Notes: generated from the sequence alone by a model not told the origin. A stretch of DNA of 64,000 bases from Penicillium oxalicum (GCF_001723175.1 NC_064655.1:3100001-3164000), one strand, 5' to 3'; positions 44,204-56,977 are shown, counted from the stretch's first letter. Made by a program: numbers and translations.

Positions 44204-45249
44204 ATGGATGCAACAAATCTTTCCAGTAATTGGAAGAGACTACAGGCCACACTCAAGCAAAGCGGTGCTGCGTCGGCGACGTCAACTGCCAAACGGAAGA
44301 CCGCAGATCGCGACTCCTCCTCCGCGACCACGAAGAAACGCAAATTCGCCGACACTCCCCACAAAGTTCCCTCCAAAACGCAAGTTACTAGGACGACGAT
44401 CAAGAAACGCAAGATGTTGGATAGTGCCACCAATGGCCCTACCGATTATTCTGAAACGGCCTCTTCCACAAGTCGAAGGAAATCCAGCACGAATGCAACG
44501 ACCGCTCCAATTCCGGTGTCACGAAACTCTCAGGTCAACGAGGGACGCTCTCCTACGTAAGTTCTGCCGTCAGTCCGGACAGACTACTTCCTCTCATTCC
44601 TCCACATACAGTCCTGCTTACGCCACATCCTTGAGATCGGAACAGTGCGGAGCTAGGGAAACATATTGCCATTGACTGTGAAATGGTCGGCGTCGGGCCC
44701 AATCCTGATAACGACTCGGTTCTGGCGCGAGTCAGTATCGTCAATTTCAACGGGGACCAAATATACGATTCATATGTTCGACCGAAGGAGATGGTCACCG
44801 ATTGGCGGACACATGTGAGTGGCATCGCGCCGAAACACATGGTCGAAGCCCGCACCCTCGAGGAAGTGCAAAAGGAAGTCGGCGAGATCATGAATGGCCG
44901 CATCCTCGTAGGCCATGCGGTCAGTAACGACCTGGACGCTCTTCTCCTCGGTCATCCCAAGCGCGACATCCGCGATACCAGCAAACACCCCGAATATCGC
45001 AAGATCGCGGGTGGAGGTTCTCCACGGTTGAAGATGCTCGCCGAGCACTTTTTGGGATTGAAGATTCAAGACGGCGCGCACTCCTCCGTGGAGGATGCCC
45101 GAGCTACCATGGCGCTGTATCGTCGGGAAAAGGACGCCTTTGAAAGGGAGCACTTGAAGAAATGGCCCATTCGCAATGTGCCCACAACTTCGGGGGACGG
45201 TGAACAAAAGAAGAAAAAGAAGAAGAAGAAGACCACCCGCAAGCGGTGA
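44204..45249 (+). CDS. rex4: RNA exonuclease Rex4 (DEDDh family)
   Basis: Two exons (44204..44556 and 44646..45249, intron 89 nt) encode 318 residues. A basic, Ser/Thr-rich N-terminal region ([29 protein letters not shown]) looks nucleolar. The exonuclease domain has the DEDDh set: [12 protein letters not shown] (D128, E130), [14 protein letters not shown] (D213), and [17 protein letters not shown] (H263, D268). The C-terminus is a polylysine stretch followed by TTRKR. Rex4 is a 3'-5' exonuclease implicated in pre-rRNA (ITS1) processing in yeast. The AAG repeat coding the Lys tail (about 45208-45231) is a likely site of length variation. Confidence 0.92.
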
Positions 45250-48200
45250 TTTCGAGGGACACCAAGAGATCCAAGGAGATGAGAAAAGGACGGTCAGTGA
45301 TGCGGACGTGTTGTCAACTGGCTTTGTGTATAAAAAATATTATGGATACCCCCCCCCCCCAATTTGGATTGTTATATTATCGATTGTCTCACGATTCGAC
45401 TTGCATGGGATGGAGACATCCTTGTGACTCCTCCCTATGAACTAGTGTCTAGTCAGATCTCCAGATCTCCCGTAGTGTCGGATATCTTGTACGGGCCCAT
45501 GGGGTGGGAGCCTCATCCACGTGCAAGACCAGACTATTCGCCCGGTCGGCCCAGGCAAAGACGGGTTCCCGGGTCACGAGTATTTTCCACATCCGTACTA
45601 AGTACTCAACTAAGGATGACAGTGTGATTCTCAGGTTGATTAAAGTGCCGGCCCATCCTGATCATTTGACACTCGTTCTCCGCTCCACCAAGGTAGAAGA
45701 ATAAGTACAGAAGTACCCTGTCCGCAAAGGCCGATCTCGGCCGAGGCTAATTCATCATCTGCAGCCAAGCCAGATGCTTCAGGCAACACTGTCTCTAGAC
45801 CCTCATGTCTTCTGCTGTGGACTCCTTTCTCGATGTACTGCCATAGTTGGACATTCCCGGCTTTTACAGCTTTTACCTGTTCCGTTCCAGCCCAGCGGCC
45901 AGCGGGGCTCAAACTTTGCACTCCACACCTGCGACACGTCGAGCCGAACAGGGTGGCTTGCGCCGGCGGGTAAAAATGACGTAGAGGCTGTCTTCGGGAG
46001 GATGCCCCCTCTCAATTCATGGCCTGTATTGTAATGTATTGATTTGGTACCGTGCGTTACAGCTTCCACGGTATTTGCATCGGACCATCCATTTTGGACA
46101 TGGACGAAACGGTTATGGCCCTGCAGCTGGGGTCATTGCGAGAAATGCCTCGATGCTGGGCTCTTGATAAGTCTTGCTCGCGTGGATACTAGGGAATTAT
46201 GCATCGGACTGGACGTGCAGTTTTTGACTTTGGCGCATGGAGGAGCCACGTGGTGTAATGTTGGGCAGGAGAATGGTATTGGGGAGCACACCGTCCTTCT
46301 ATGAGCCTTGCCTACAAAAGGTGTATGTATTTTGCAGCACTGCAATGATCATTCCGAGATGATATGCCACGTCTCAGCTCACCCGTCCATGTCTGCCTTG
46401 TTTTACGTGTGCTCGTCTCGCCTCACAACAAAACCAATGCTTCTGAATCGAAGTACCATGTGCACTTTTCGCTTTTTGAGGCTCTCGATTGATTCGTTGC
46501 TTCAGAGCAGACTGGATTGAGAATAGCTAGGATTGGCCCTGCGAGTCTAGACCGTGGTAGCCTCCGTGTTAAAGCTGAAGGCTGGCCACATGGAGGACCC
46601 CAAGGGACCGATCATTGATCCGTACAGTATTCCATCGCCTCTCGATGTGATTGACTCGCGTCTAGACTCTGCATCAAGTTCCCCAACTGTCTCCACCAGA
46701 GGCGAAAAAAAAAAGATCAATGCAAAGCGTGGTCGACCTGACAAATTCGAGATGGCCGTGTGCGCTAGCCATTAGGAAGGATTCATCGATGCTGGAGGCG
46801 CGTGATGGAGGCTGATCTGCGCAGGATCGGAAAATAAAAAAGCCAAAAAAAAAGAAAAAGAAGAATGGAGAAAGGGCATCCGCGATCTGCACTCCAGAGT
46901 GCTGATCTCTGGGGATAGTCTGTTTGCCTCCATAGTTAATTCAAGACTAAGTTGTCTCTACTGTATCCAAGGGTCCCAACGAAGCTCTTGGCTTTTAAAG
47001 TTTCCATCGCACTGGGAGATGGGTACCAAAGTACCGTTGTCTATCTCTTTTCATGGTCCGGATCTATACAGTACGAAGCCAGGTCGCGGTACAGTAGGTT
47101 TCGGGTTCCGAATGCCGAAAGTCCGATTTCTCCAAGGTGCTCCAGTTCTTTGATACAGGTGTGCTTTTTACCTGTCGCTGGAGAAAAGTCGGCTCTGGCT
47201 GTTGAAATAGTGAGCGCCGATACTGTACGAGGATGCTGTCTCTTCCACGCTGCAGGACAGTTCTTTTGCGCAAAGGCCAAAAGTGAGCGGCCCCTCTCCC
47301 CCAAACATCGGATAACTGCTGGCACCCGGTCATGACACACGAACCCGCTTTGGAAATCAAGCATTCTTTTTTGGGGCATGCCTTCGCCCGAGTCAGATCG
47401 AATAACCCTTCATAGAAGGCCGGTATGGGATAAAAGGGCTGTAGAGGGACCCTCAGATGTGATGGTGAGGTGAGACATGCTCGTCGCAATCGGGCCTGAT
47501 CACTTGGCACTTTATCAATGACGTCAGGGGTACTGATGACAGCACCCCCATTAGCGGCACCTGTTGTCAACAAGCACCCCACCCGCTATTGGTTCTGGTA
47601 ATTTGAGAGGGCCGCCAAGTCTGAACCAACCAGAAATCCGAATAAGCTGCGACTCCCATGCGACTTGGAGGCGAAACGGAGATCCTGGTTCGGACGTACG
47701 GTGATGCCAAACTGTGTAAACCAGACGCACCACTCACTTTTGTTCTAAGCGATGAGGAAGTGGCCAACCAGGTCTCGGGGTTCTTCCTCATTCCTAGTCC
47801 AACCTTCAAAGGTATCGGCATGCATAATTCATCTGACCCATACTTTGTCTGACTGAATAAAGTTCATCCATTTCAGACTACTAAATGGGGTGGAAGATCT
47901 AGACGCAGCACACCTCAGTCTCTCAGTCCACCTACTGTAGTCTCACCTCGTATATGCCTAGTTATGCCAGTCCCCACCTTGCACTAATGAATTCATCTCT
48001 CGCATAAACCGTTGTTTTTTTTTCCTTGCCTTTTTTATTCGTCTTTCGGGGGCGCTGAGACTATTCAGCAATTATTGCATGGTTTCAAGGGGCCCAATCG
48101 TACTGATTGCACTCACAGGAAACGCATTCCTCGGGCTTCCCGAAATGGTATGTAGTGAACGGCAAACCCGAGCTGATCACAGAGTAATGTATGAATAATG

Positions 48201-49496
48201 TAGAGACAAGAGAAGTGGAAAAAATTGAGCACATGGCTACATACTCACTTTCCTCGGTTCATATCCACACTGTCCAAGTGTTCGCCACTGAACAATAAAA
48301 TCATGATCAGATGCCTAGTTGTTGGAATACGGGAAAATCAGACCTACACAGGTCGGTATCGGCGGGCCCCGGGTTTTGCTGACTGTTGGCCACACGAGTC
48401 AACCCAAGGTCAAGTCTTGAAGCGTGCCGGACGGTACCCAAAAAACCTTAGCCTATGACTAAGTGCATGGTATGTGCATATCCATACATAGTCGGTCTGG
48501 ACTAATTATATTCCATTACCTGCCATCTGCAATCCTTTTCATGAGACACACGTGTTGTCGCAACAGAATCTCGAGTAGACGATTCTCTGGGGACGTAAAA
48601 GGGGTCAGAGAACAATAGACGGGTACTCTACCCTACTGCTGTGGCGTGGGTTGAGCTATTTTACCCAAGGAACGGGGGTCCTGTGTAAGAGGGGTACAGT
48701 AAGAATCCTGGGGCCGTTGGCTCAGTGGTCGAGTCAGACGAAAATATCCGTGGAATCTTCGTGCAAATGGAAACTGTCGGGACTTGGCTTCATCGGTCAT
48801 TGGCGTGGCCAGATGTAGACAAATCGCACATGATAATTACGGTATGTACAATACAGTATACCAAAAGCAGAACCAACATGAATAAGACCACTAGTACTGT
48901 ACCAATTTCTTAAACGGTCGACCCGCGGATCTACCCGATAAGTAGGACACATTATCTTTCAGCATCTCAGTCTGGACCAACTGGTGCAGACTCAGGTCGC
49001 TATCGGGTATACGACTGCAGACAATTGACCCTATTGCAGGCCCACTAATCCAGTTAAACTAGCTGTTCCCATCTCGGATAGATCCTGTTGGAGCTGGAGC
49101 CCCGAGTCCACATCTTATTTGATCCTGCTCATGATACATCGTGTTCGCCCCGGCGTTTGTCCTGGTCGTGTCTATTTTTTTTTTTCGAGGGGGGCGTCTC
49201 GCCTAGTCTAGAACACCGGTGGACCCGCTGGTGGTTCCCCCATCTCCACCTCTCCGGCAGCCTATCAGCAGCCGCCCGCAGCATGGCAGTTGGCCCTGAC
49301 GATGAATGGAACATTTCCCCCCCCAAGATCCGGATTTCTTCCCGCTTTCTTTCCTTCCAACACGGCATGTCCTTTGGCGTGCTCCCTCGCCCTCGTCTCT
49401 CCTAGCACACTTCACCCAGTGTGCATCACCATCTCGGAGCCTGTCGACTAAATTATCCCCCAATTCATGCCCTAGAAGCGGCGTGCACTCGATCGG
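45250..49496. other. 4.2-kb gap with no supported gene, upstream of sln1
   Basis: The longest gene-free stretch here. It includes a run of 12 C at 45349-45360, A-rich purine runs near 46836-46865, a perfect TGACGTCA at 47519-47526 and several CACGTG hexamers. Short frames at 46593-46775 (with a KRGRP core) and 47658-47852 look faintly coding but match nothing known. Frames on the two strands overlap each other and none has convincing splice partners. It could be a long regulatory region for the histidine kinase, a non-coding transcript, or hold an unrecognised gene. Confidence 0.45.
47519..47526. promoter_or_regulatory. CRE-like octamer TGACGTCA
   Basis: A perfect palindromic ATF/CREB-type site about 2 kb upstream of the sln1-type kinase. 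In fungi such sites are bound by bZIP factors of the Atf family. Functional use is conjecture. Confidence 0.3.
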
Positions 49497-52400
49497 ATGC
49501 GGATTCCAATCGCCGTGCAGCTTGCGCTGCTCGTCCTGTTGACCACCTTGACCGGGATCGCCATCCTTGCAATCACCACAGTATGCTCATCTGTCCTCCA
49601 CCTTTCTGCTCCTCGCCGACCGAGACCTATTTTCATAAGAGATGGTCAAAAACGCGACCCCGTTGCTGATGTCGCACTAGTGGTTTACTACATATGACTT
49701 TGTCGTCGATGTCGGGTAAGTTGGATACAAAAATGCCGCGGACGCTAGAATGTGGCCGTGTATAGCAAGGCATCAAGCACGAACCCACATTGACTGTTTC
49801 TGCAACAGCTCCCAGGGTCTCGAGCTGGTCGCATCGATCAAGGCCAGTCAGATTGCATCCACTCTGGAAGTGCTAGAAGTTACCTGCAAGACCATCTCGA
49901 CTCGCATCTTGATTCAAGCTGCCCTGAAACGGAATATCAATGGCAACACCAGCAGCAGCAACTGGTCCAATTCACTATTGGATTTCCAATCCGCCTTGGG
50001 CAGCCGTGGCTATCTCAGCCTATACCAGGTGATGCTTTATTCGCGCGATGGCCAACAAGGCAGTTCTCGACTACTGAATGTCACCAGCGACACGCTTCCC
50101 GATATCACGCTTCCGTGGGCCGACGAAAATGGCAGCGCGGTCAAGCTGAGCAGTACCGTCTTTCCTCCGTCGCTCTATCCAAACATCACCTATTCTGAAA
50201 CCCAGAATGAAAACGGCGTCTCCTCCATCACAGCGTACGCCTTCCCTGACTCACCGCTGGGCTTGCATACGGCTTTGCTGTTGGGTCCTCTGTGGGTCAA
50301 TGACTCGTTCTCGTTGGTGTCATTGACGCTCCCGATTGTCAACAACACATCCGATACTGAGCTCCTCGGGTTTATGACGTGAGTGAATTCCTCACTATAT
50401 GCTTTGCACCAGAGAGGTTAACAAATGATCAGGGTTTTGGCCAGCGCTGCCAACATTCAAGACGTGGTCTCGTCTCGCGATGGCCTCGGTGAGACGGGTC
50501 AAGTGCTGCTGATAGGTCCATCACGGCCACAGAACAGATTTGTCAAAGATGCGCAGCCTGCCACGGCCAGCACGACCCCTGATTCCGCAGCTCTGGCCGA
50601 CGCGCAGGTTCACTACGTCTTTGAGCCCACGCCACTTCCCGGCCAGGCCAGCCGGCACAGTAAAATGAACACCAGCACGCCTTTTAGTCTTTCCATGTAC
50701 AAAACTGCCCTGGAGATTATGAACCGACCATATTCCCAAGAGAACAAGACCCTGAGTGAGCTGTCAACGACCAACGAAGAAGGAAACTCGGTGGCAGTTG
50801 GTGTCATTCGTCCCCAAACCAGCTTAGCGCAGTGGATTCTGGTGGTAGAGGAGACTCATTCGGAAGCCTTCAGCCCAGTCTACCGCTTGAGGAAGATTAT
50901 CTTGGCATGCTTCTTTGGTACCGCTGGGGCCATTCTTCTATTAGTTCCTATCCTTGCCCACTTTGCCGTGACTCCGATTCGAAGACTTCGAGAGGCCGCA
51001 CGGAGATCCGTCATTCCGCAGATGCCCAGCCCGCCATCTTCGCGACAAGCACCACACCGTCTCCACTCGACAGAAAGTGATCCTGAAGGCCTGGAAGAGA
51101 AATTTGATGAGAAGAGCGGGCCTGCCGCTTGGATCCATGCGATGCGCCGATCAGGCAAGCAGCGAATCAGCAGTACCAACGATGTGGTGGAGGACACTTC
51201 TCGTCGGCCCTTCCAGATCCCCGCCCGTGTCAAGGAGCGGCGCCACTGCGTGAGGGACGAGCTTACGGAATTGACTAGTACATTCAACGAGATGTCGGAC
51301 GAACTGACCATCCAATACAACCGGCTGGAGGAGCGTGTGGCCGAGCGCACCCGTGAATTAGAGAAGGCCAAGCTGGCTGCTGAGACCGCCAACGAAAGCA
51401 AGACACTCTTCATCGCAAACATTTCGCACGAGTTGAAGACGCCGCTGAACGGCATCCTCGGCATGTGCGCAGTTTGTATGGGAGATGACAATCTCGCGCG
51501 CGTGAAAAAGTCCCTTCAAGTGGTGTACCAGTCCGGTGACCTGCTCTTGCATCTGTTGAACGACTTGTTGACATTCAGCAAGAACCAAATCGAGCAGGCG
51601 ATTCAATTGGAAGAGAAGGAATTCCGTGTCTCCGATATCCGTGCCCAGTTGACCACCATTTTCCAAAACCAAGTCCACGAGAAGAAAATCAACTTCAGTG
51701 TGGACTGCTTTGCGGGGAATGAAGTGCAGACGGGTCCGCTGAGTCAACTGTCCGGGAACCAAGACCATGCGCGACCCCGGTCAAGCACAGACACCGCGAA
51801 CGGGACCAAACTCATGGATATGGTGCTCTGGGGAGACCAGCATCGCATTCTCCAAGTGCTGATCAACTTGGTGAGCAACAGTTTGAAATTCACGCCCGAA
51901 CGAGGAACCGTCGAAGTTCGAATTCGCTGTCTGGGCGAATTCCATGGTCCGTTGGAGGATATCGATTTCCCCACGGGATCCCGCTCTGGCAACGCTCAGA
52001 TGCTCGTTGACACGACCCCCATTCGGAAGACCGTGACGGACCGATTGCAACCAGTCGAGAGATCAAGTGAAGACCAGATATCATTGATTGCCCGGCTTCC
52101 CCAATTGGTTTTCCAATTCGAAGTTGAGGACAATGGGCCTGGCATTCCTGCGCATCTCCAGCGGCGTGTATTCGATCCCTTTGTGCAGGGTGATCTTGGA
52201 TTGAATCGAAAATACGGTGGTACAGGTCTGGGGCTGAGTATCTGTGCTCAATTGTCCCGAATCATGGGTGGATTGATTCTCTTGGACAGTCAGGAAGGAC
52301 AAGGGTCGATGTTCACTCTTCGCATTCCTCTGCGATTTGTCAAGGAAGCGGCTCCCAGCACACTGGCCCCCAGTACGCCCGGTTCCAGAACACCCAGTGT

Positions 52401-53210
52401 GCTCTCGCTGGAGGAATTCTCCAATGCGGCTCGCACGCCCTCCAATCACTCCGTGCGAAATGAGACCGTTGCACCCGGGTTTGAAAAATCGGAAGTCCAG
52501 CCACGCTTGGTTGGTCTGAGCCAGCCATTCTTCACCCCGACGGTTCCCTCCAACGCGTCTGCTCCACCCCCTAAAGCCAACGGTGATACGGCCGCTCAGG
52601 CAGATGGTACGAAAAAGATCCGCGTGCTGGTGGCCGAGGATAACACTGTGAATCAAGAAGTCGTGCGACGGTAGGAAGACCCTTCCATGCCCCCTCTTGT
52701 CTTCCCGACGGCCTGAGCTAATTGTGTTTTAGAATGTTGGCCCTCGAGGAGGTGTACGATGTGACCATGGTAAAAGATGGACAGGAAGCTTTCGACACAG
52801 TCAAGGCGAACATGGAGAAAGGCACCGTGTTTGATCTGATCTTCATGGATATCCAGGTAAGCCAGGGCCCCTCCGCCGGACGAGTCACGACCGCCGCTTA
52901 CCAATTACAGATGCCCAACCTGGACGGACTCCAAAGCACCCGACTGATCCGCGAGATTGGTTATTCTGCACCCATCGTGGCTCTCAGTGCATTCGCTGAA
53001 GAGAGCAACATCAAAGACTGCATGGACAGTGGCATGGACATGTTCATGAGGTGTGTACCGATCAAATCCACTTTCTTTTTCTTGTTCTCCCTCGGCCGTA
53101 TATCTCATCACTAACTGGGGAACAGCAAACCGCTCCGTCGGCCTGTACTGAAGCAGGTGCTCCACAAATTCGCCACGATTCCTGAAGAAACGGAATCCAA
53201 CGCATCTTGA
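49497..53210 (+). CDS. sln1: Sln1-type hybrid sensor histidine kinase (TcsB)
   Basis: Seven exons (49497..49580, 49681..49715, 49809..50378, 50433..52670, 52733..52856, 52911..53050, 53126..53210) encode 1091 residues. The N-terminal membrane segment ([20 protein letters not shown]) precedes an extracellular domain with many N-glycosylation sequons, then a second membrane helix ([20 protein letters not shown]) and a HAMP-like linker. The kinase core has the H box [19 protein letters not shown] (H562), N box [14 protein letters not shown], and G boxes VEDNGPGIP and GGTGLGLSI. The receiver carries [12 protein letters not shown], acceptor Asp in FMDIQMPNLDG (D1015) and the conserved Lys in SKPLRR. 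This protein is the membrane osmosensor feeding the Ypd1-Ssk1-HOG phosphorelay. Introns 1, 5 and 6 split conserved motifs and fix the model. Confidence 0.94.
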
Positions 53211-54096
53211 AAATCTTCTTTTGTCTAGTGGACTGAATGTACATGTAATTGTTTCTTTCCTGGGCGCATTTGGGATTTGAGCGAGGGACTTTTTTTTTGC
53301 ATTGAGCAGGCGTTATCAGGGTATCTGCGTGTTCGCAGTCTGGGCTTTCTACCCTATTTTTTTGTGGTTCCTCATTCCTCCTCTTTGTCTCACTCTTCTT
53401 CCTTCTCCGAAGATGCTACCACGCACATCAATACCGGTAGCTCAAAATCGAACTTTGGGGTCATCTCAACCTTCTTGAATAAAAGGCCCTTTCCTAATCT
53501 ACAATCTTACCGCTTGACCGAGTAGCCCTCTTATGGGGAATCTCCACCGAGTTCTCTCCTCTCACCATCCCCGTGCAGGAGAGCTTGGCTCGCGACCAAG
53601 CAGTGGTGGAGCAATATCTTCAGGATCACCGCCCATCGACGACCATGATTCCATCTCCGAGTCTGCATATTCTCAATGGCCAAGAGATACATCTCAACCG
53701 TCGGCGTTCTTACCATTCCGTTCCACTGTACCAAAGTCATTACAGTATTTTCAGTCGACTCCGACTCGTCCCGCATAAACACACTTCCGTGCGGGGGCCA
53801 GTTCGGCAACTCTGCAACGGGTCCAGCCGAGCAGACTCCACCTGTGCCGACGGAGCAACTGTACCAGTGGACCACCGCTCCCGTATGGAGTACGACTGAC
53901 ATAACAATAGGCCAGCCCTGACGGGGGCAATGGAAGCGTCTCGTCACGAGAATACTGGACAAAGTGAGCACATGACTGAGACGGCACCTCCTCCATGAAT
54001 CGTATCCTGCACCTGCATCCCAGGGTCCGTCTCCGTCCCTTCTTCTGTGCTCCTCCACCTTGCTCAACTTATCCAAGTCAAATCCCCACACGCACC
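53211..54096. other. Gap between sln1 and the decarboxylase-family gene
   Basis: About 890 bp. Both strands carry open frames at 53530-54090, but they overlap each other, lack an ATG at their ends, and show no family pattern. Treated as 3' region plus promoter. Confidence 0.4.
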
Positions 54097-54723
54097 ATGC
54101 GTCTCCCTTACGCCCCCAACACTCCCCCCTCCGAGGGCGACAACATCACCGAAACAACAGAGATCTACTCCCGCATCGCCGCCCGCCGGCACCCCCGACC
54201 ACTCATCCCACTGGACCTTTCCCTGCTGCACAGCCCCCCGGTAGCCGACGGCTGGAATAGCTTCCTGGGCGCTATCCGCACACGCACCGTCGTCGACCTA
54301 GGCCTCCTCGAGCTGGCCGTCTGCCGCGTCGCCGTGCTGAATGGGGCCGTGTATGAGTGGAATGCCCATGCGCCGCTGGCGCTCAAGGGCGGCGTGACGC
54401 CCGCGGAGCTGCAGGCTTGCCGGTCCCTACCCTGCACGGCTGAGGGAGACGAGAAGGTGTCGGCGTTGGAGAGCAGTGTGTTGACTGCGCGACAGCGAGC
54501 AGTGCTGCGGTATACGGACCAAATGACGCGCACGATCAAGGTGGAGGAGGTGGTGTTTGCGCAGCTGCAGAAGGAGGGATTCACGGATCGGGAGATTGTC
54601 GAGTTGACGACGGGGATTGCGGGATATAATTGCGTCAGTCGGTTTTTGGTCGCTTTGGATGTGGGAGAGAATAATGATCGCGAGATGAAAAGTGTGGAGG
54701 AATTGATGGCTGCGCTGAAGTGA
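54097..54723 (+). CDS. Carboxymuconolactone decarboxylase (CMD/AhpD-like) family protein
   Basis: Single exon, 208 residues from the ATG at 54097 (ACCATGCG context); an in-frame ATG at 53995 would add 34 residues of Arg/Pro-rich sequence. The protein starts MRLPYAPNTPPSEGDN and contains PPVADGWNSFLGAIRTRTVV, the CMD helix pattern LELAVCRVAVLNGAVYEWNA followed by HAPLALKGGVTP, and VFAQLQKEGFTDREIVELTT. The peroxidatic CxxC of AhpD is absent from the core; instead the region resembles the decarboxylase branch (EWNAH). Enzyme substrate unknown. It is GC-rich with strong codon bias relative to the flanks. Not part of a recognisable catabolic cluster. Confidence 0.85.
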   Translation: MRLPYAPNTPPSEGDNITETTEIYSRIAARRHPRPLIPLDLSLLHSPPVADGWNSFLGAIRTRTVVDLGLLELAVCRVAVLNGAVYEWNAHAPLALKGGVTPAELQACRSLPCTAEGDEKVSALESSVLTARQRAVLRYTDQMTRTIKVEEVVFAQLQKEGFTDREIVELTTGIAGYNCVSRFLVALDVGENNDREMKSVEELMAALK

Positions 54724-55304
54724 GGGTGTCTTACGGGAACTTGTTCTTTTTATTTTCTCGGTTCTTTTGGGAGAGGAAGGAGATAATCTTTTTTTTTCAA
54801 AGGTTCTGATGTATGTCCATCTTGGGGGGTTGGGGGGGGGGGGGCTGTCATTACTTTGGACAGCCCTGTTTCTCAAGTTGAGTTCCTCATAGATCGAGAG
54901 CGGGAGTAGCGTCCATCTCTGTGTTTTGCATCACCTCCTATTGACTTTATAGCACCATCCCCGTTCGAATTGAACACATAATCCTAGAAGAAACTATTCG
55001 ATATACCAATTACGAGATTGATCAGCCAGTGATCGTAGCAGAGGTGAAACGATCATTCTTGATCGACTCCTTCTCCCAAGACAACCCACACCCGCACAAC
55101 TCGACAGTTGACACGACGCCCGCGCCGCATCCCACCAAAAGCTTATCTTATCGCCTGTGCCCCCGCCAGAACGGACAGAAAACTTTCCGCGGGGAAGCGA
55201 AACCCACGCGACGTCATGACACAACCTGCGCTCGTCGAGGTCGATGGCTCGCGGTCTCGAATGAACTGATTCATATTCCAATTTGTACCCTCAATTCCGC
55301 CCCG
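54724..55304. other. Gap between the CMD-family gene and uba4
   Basis: 581 bp with a G13 run (54832-54844) in the 3' region of the upstream gene. A GACGTCA-containing sequence lies about 90 bp before the uba4 ATG. No gene seen. Confidence 0.4.
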
Positions 55305-56977
55305 ATGGGACATCTGGAAGATCAATGCGCCTCGCTACAGGCGCGCATTGCCGCTACCGAGGTGCAGCTTGCCGATCTCAAGCAGGAGCTTGCCCGAGCC
55401 CAGGAAGCTGTCGCAAATGCCCAGACCCAAAAAGGAGATCATACACCGGCACAAGAATCGCAGGGCCGATCCTCTTGGCCTCTGGGACCAGAGGAGTACA
55501 AGAGGTATGGTCGGCAGATGATCGTATCGCAGGTGGGGTTGCCGGGTGAGTCTCGATGCGCCAAAAGGAAGATAGGATATGTTGCTGCTGGTTGGGGTGA
55601 AATTGAATGATTGCTGATAAAGTAATGGCGTGGAATCTTTCGAGTACAATAGGCCAATTGAAACTCCAAGCAGCGAGGGTGCTTCTGGTTGGCGCCGGTG
55701 GTCTTGGATGCCCTGCAGCACAATACCTCGCCGGAGCGGGCGTTGGAACCCTTGGCTTGATCGACGGGGACACGGTCGAAGTCTCCAACCTGCATCGTCA
55801 AGTCCTCCATCGGACTCGAAACGTTGGCAAATACAAAGTTGACAGTGCGATCGAGTCGTTGAAAGAGTGAGTTCATCCCATGACTTCGCACGGGTCTTGC
55901 GAACCGCAAAGACGCTGACCTGGTCCTCTCTCTTTCTCTCTCTCGCCTTGCCACAGACTAAATCCGCACCCTACATACATCGCGCATTGCACACATCTCA
56001 CCCCCGACGAGGCGCCTGAAATTTTCGCTCAATATGATCTTATTTTGGACTGTACTGATAACCCCGCCACGCGATACTTGATCTCCGATACAGCCGTGCT
56101 CCTGGGGAAGCCACTGGTATCTGCATCTGCGCTCCGCACCGAGGGACAACTCATGGTGCTCAACAACCCTCCTCGCCCACCGGGCGACAAGACGGGAGGA
56201 CCCTGCTATCGCTGCGTGTTTCCGAAACCACCACCTGCGGATTCCGTGGTCAGCTGTGCGGATGGAGGTATTCTGGGTCCTGTGGTGGGAACGATGGGCG
56301 TGTTGCAGGCTCTGGAGGCGATTAAAGTGATCACCGCCGGTACCAGCTCAGCAAATCAGCCCGTCACGTCGAGCACGCCCGAGTCACCTCTTCTACATAT
56401 GTTCTCAGCATACTCCAATCCTCTATTCCGCACTATTCGTATCCGTTCAAGACGCGCAAATTGTGCAGTCTGCTCGGCAGAAGCAACAGTCACCTTGGAC
56501 ACGATCACTTCTGGATCCACAGATTATGTGTTTTTCTGCGGTTCGGCAAATCCGCCCGCACTCCTGGGCCGTGACGAACGCATCTCTGCACTCAAATACA
56601 AGGAGCTCGTCTCGCGAGCTGAAAGTTCCTCTGATAAGTCGCCGTCATCCAAGGATCGCCACATGATCATCGATGTGCGAGACAAGACACAGTTTGGAAT
56701 CTGCAATTTGGAAAACAGCATCAATATCCCGATTACGGAGATCCTGGCGTCTGATCCCTCTGACGCCACGCCTTCGTGGGTACCGGCCCAGCTGGTCGAG
56801 GCGGAATTAGATGAGCCTGTGTACGTTGTTTGTCGACTCGGTAATGATTCCCAGCTCGCCGTTCGACGGATGAAAGAGTTGGGGTTGGATCGTGGCGGCC
56901 AAAGGTTTATCGGGGACATTCAGGGCGGCCTGCGAGCGTGGCGCGAACACGTTGACCCTGAATGGCCTGAATATTGA
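55305..56977 (+). CDS. cnxF: Adenylyltransferase/sulfurtransferase Uba4 (CnxF, MOCS3)
   Basis: Three exons (55305..55545, 55653..55866, 55957..56977) encode 491 residues. An N-terminal coiled-coil ([18 protein letters not shown]) precedes the ThiF/MoeB domain: [18 protein letters not shown], the nucleotide-binding [35 protein letters not shown], and [12 protein letters not shown]. The zinc pairs are CYRC (in [13 protein letters not shown]) and CAVC. The C-terminal rhodanese domain has its active cysteine at C444 ([11 protein letters not shown]) and ends [10 protein letters not shown]. It adenylates and thiolates the sulfur carriers Urm1 (tRNA wobble thiolation) and the MOCS2A-type protein for molybdenum cofactor. 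cnxF is the Aspergillus nidulans name. Confidence 0.94.

Noticed and set aside
47064..47582. 172-codon minus-strand frame
   Set aside because: No ATG at its start, no motif, and overlapped by competing frames on both strands.
48713..48735. GCCGTTGGCTCAGTGGTCGAGTC resembles the 5' half of a tRNA
   Set aside because: No B box (GGTTCRANNCC) and no pairing acceptor stem within the next 80 bases.
53531..54091. 186-codon minus-strand frame between sln1 and the CMD gene
   Set aside because: No ATG at its start, overlaps open frames on the other strand, and has no recognisable motif; it covers a probable promoter.
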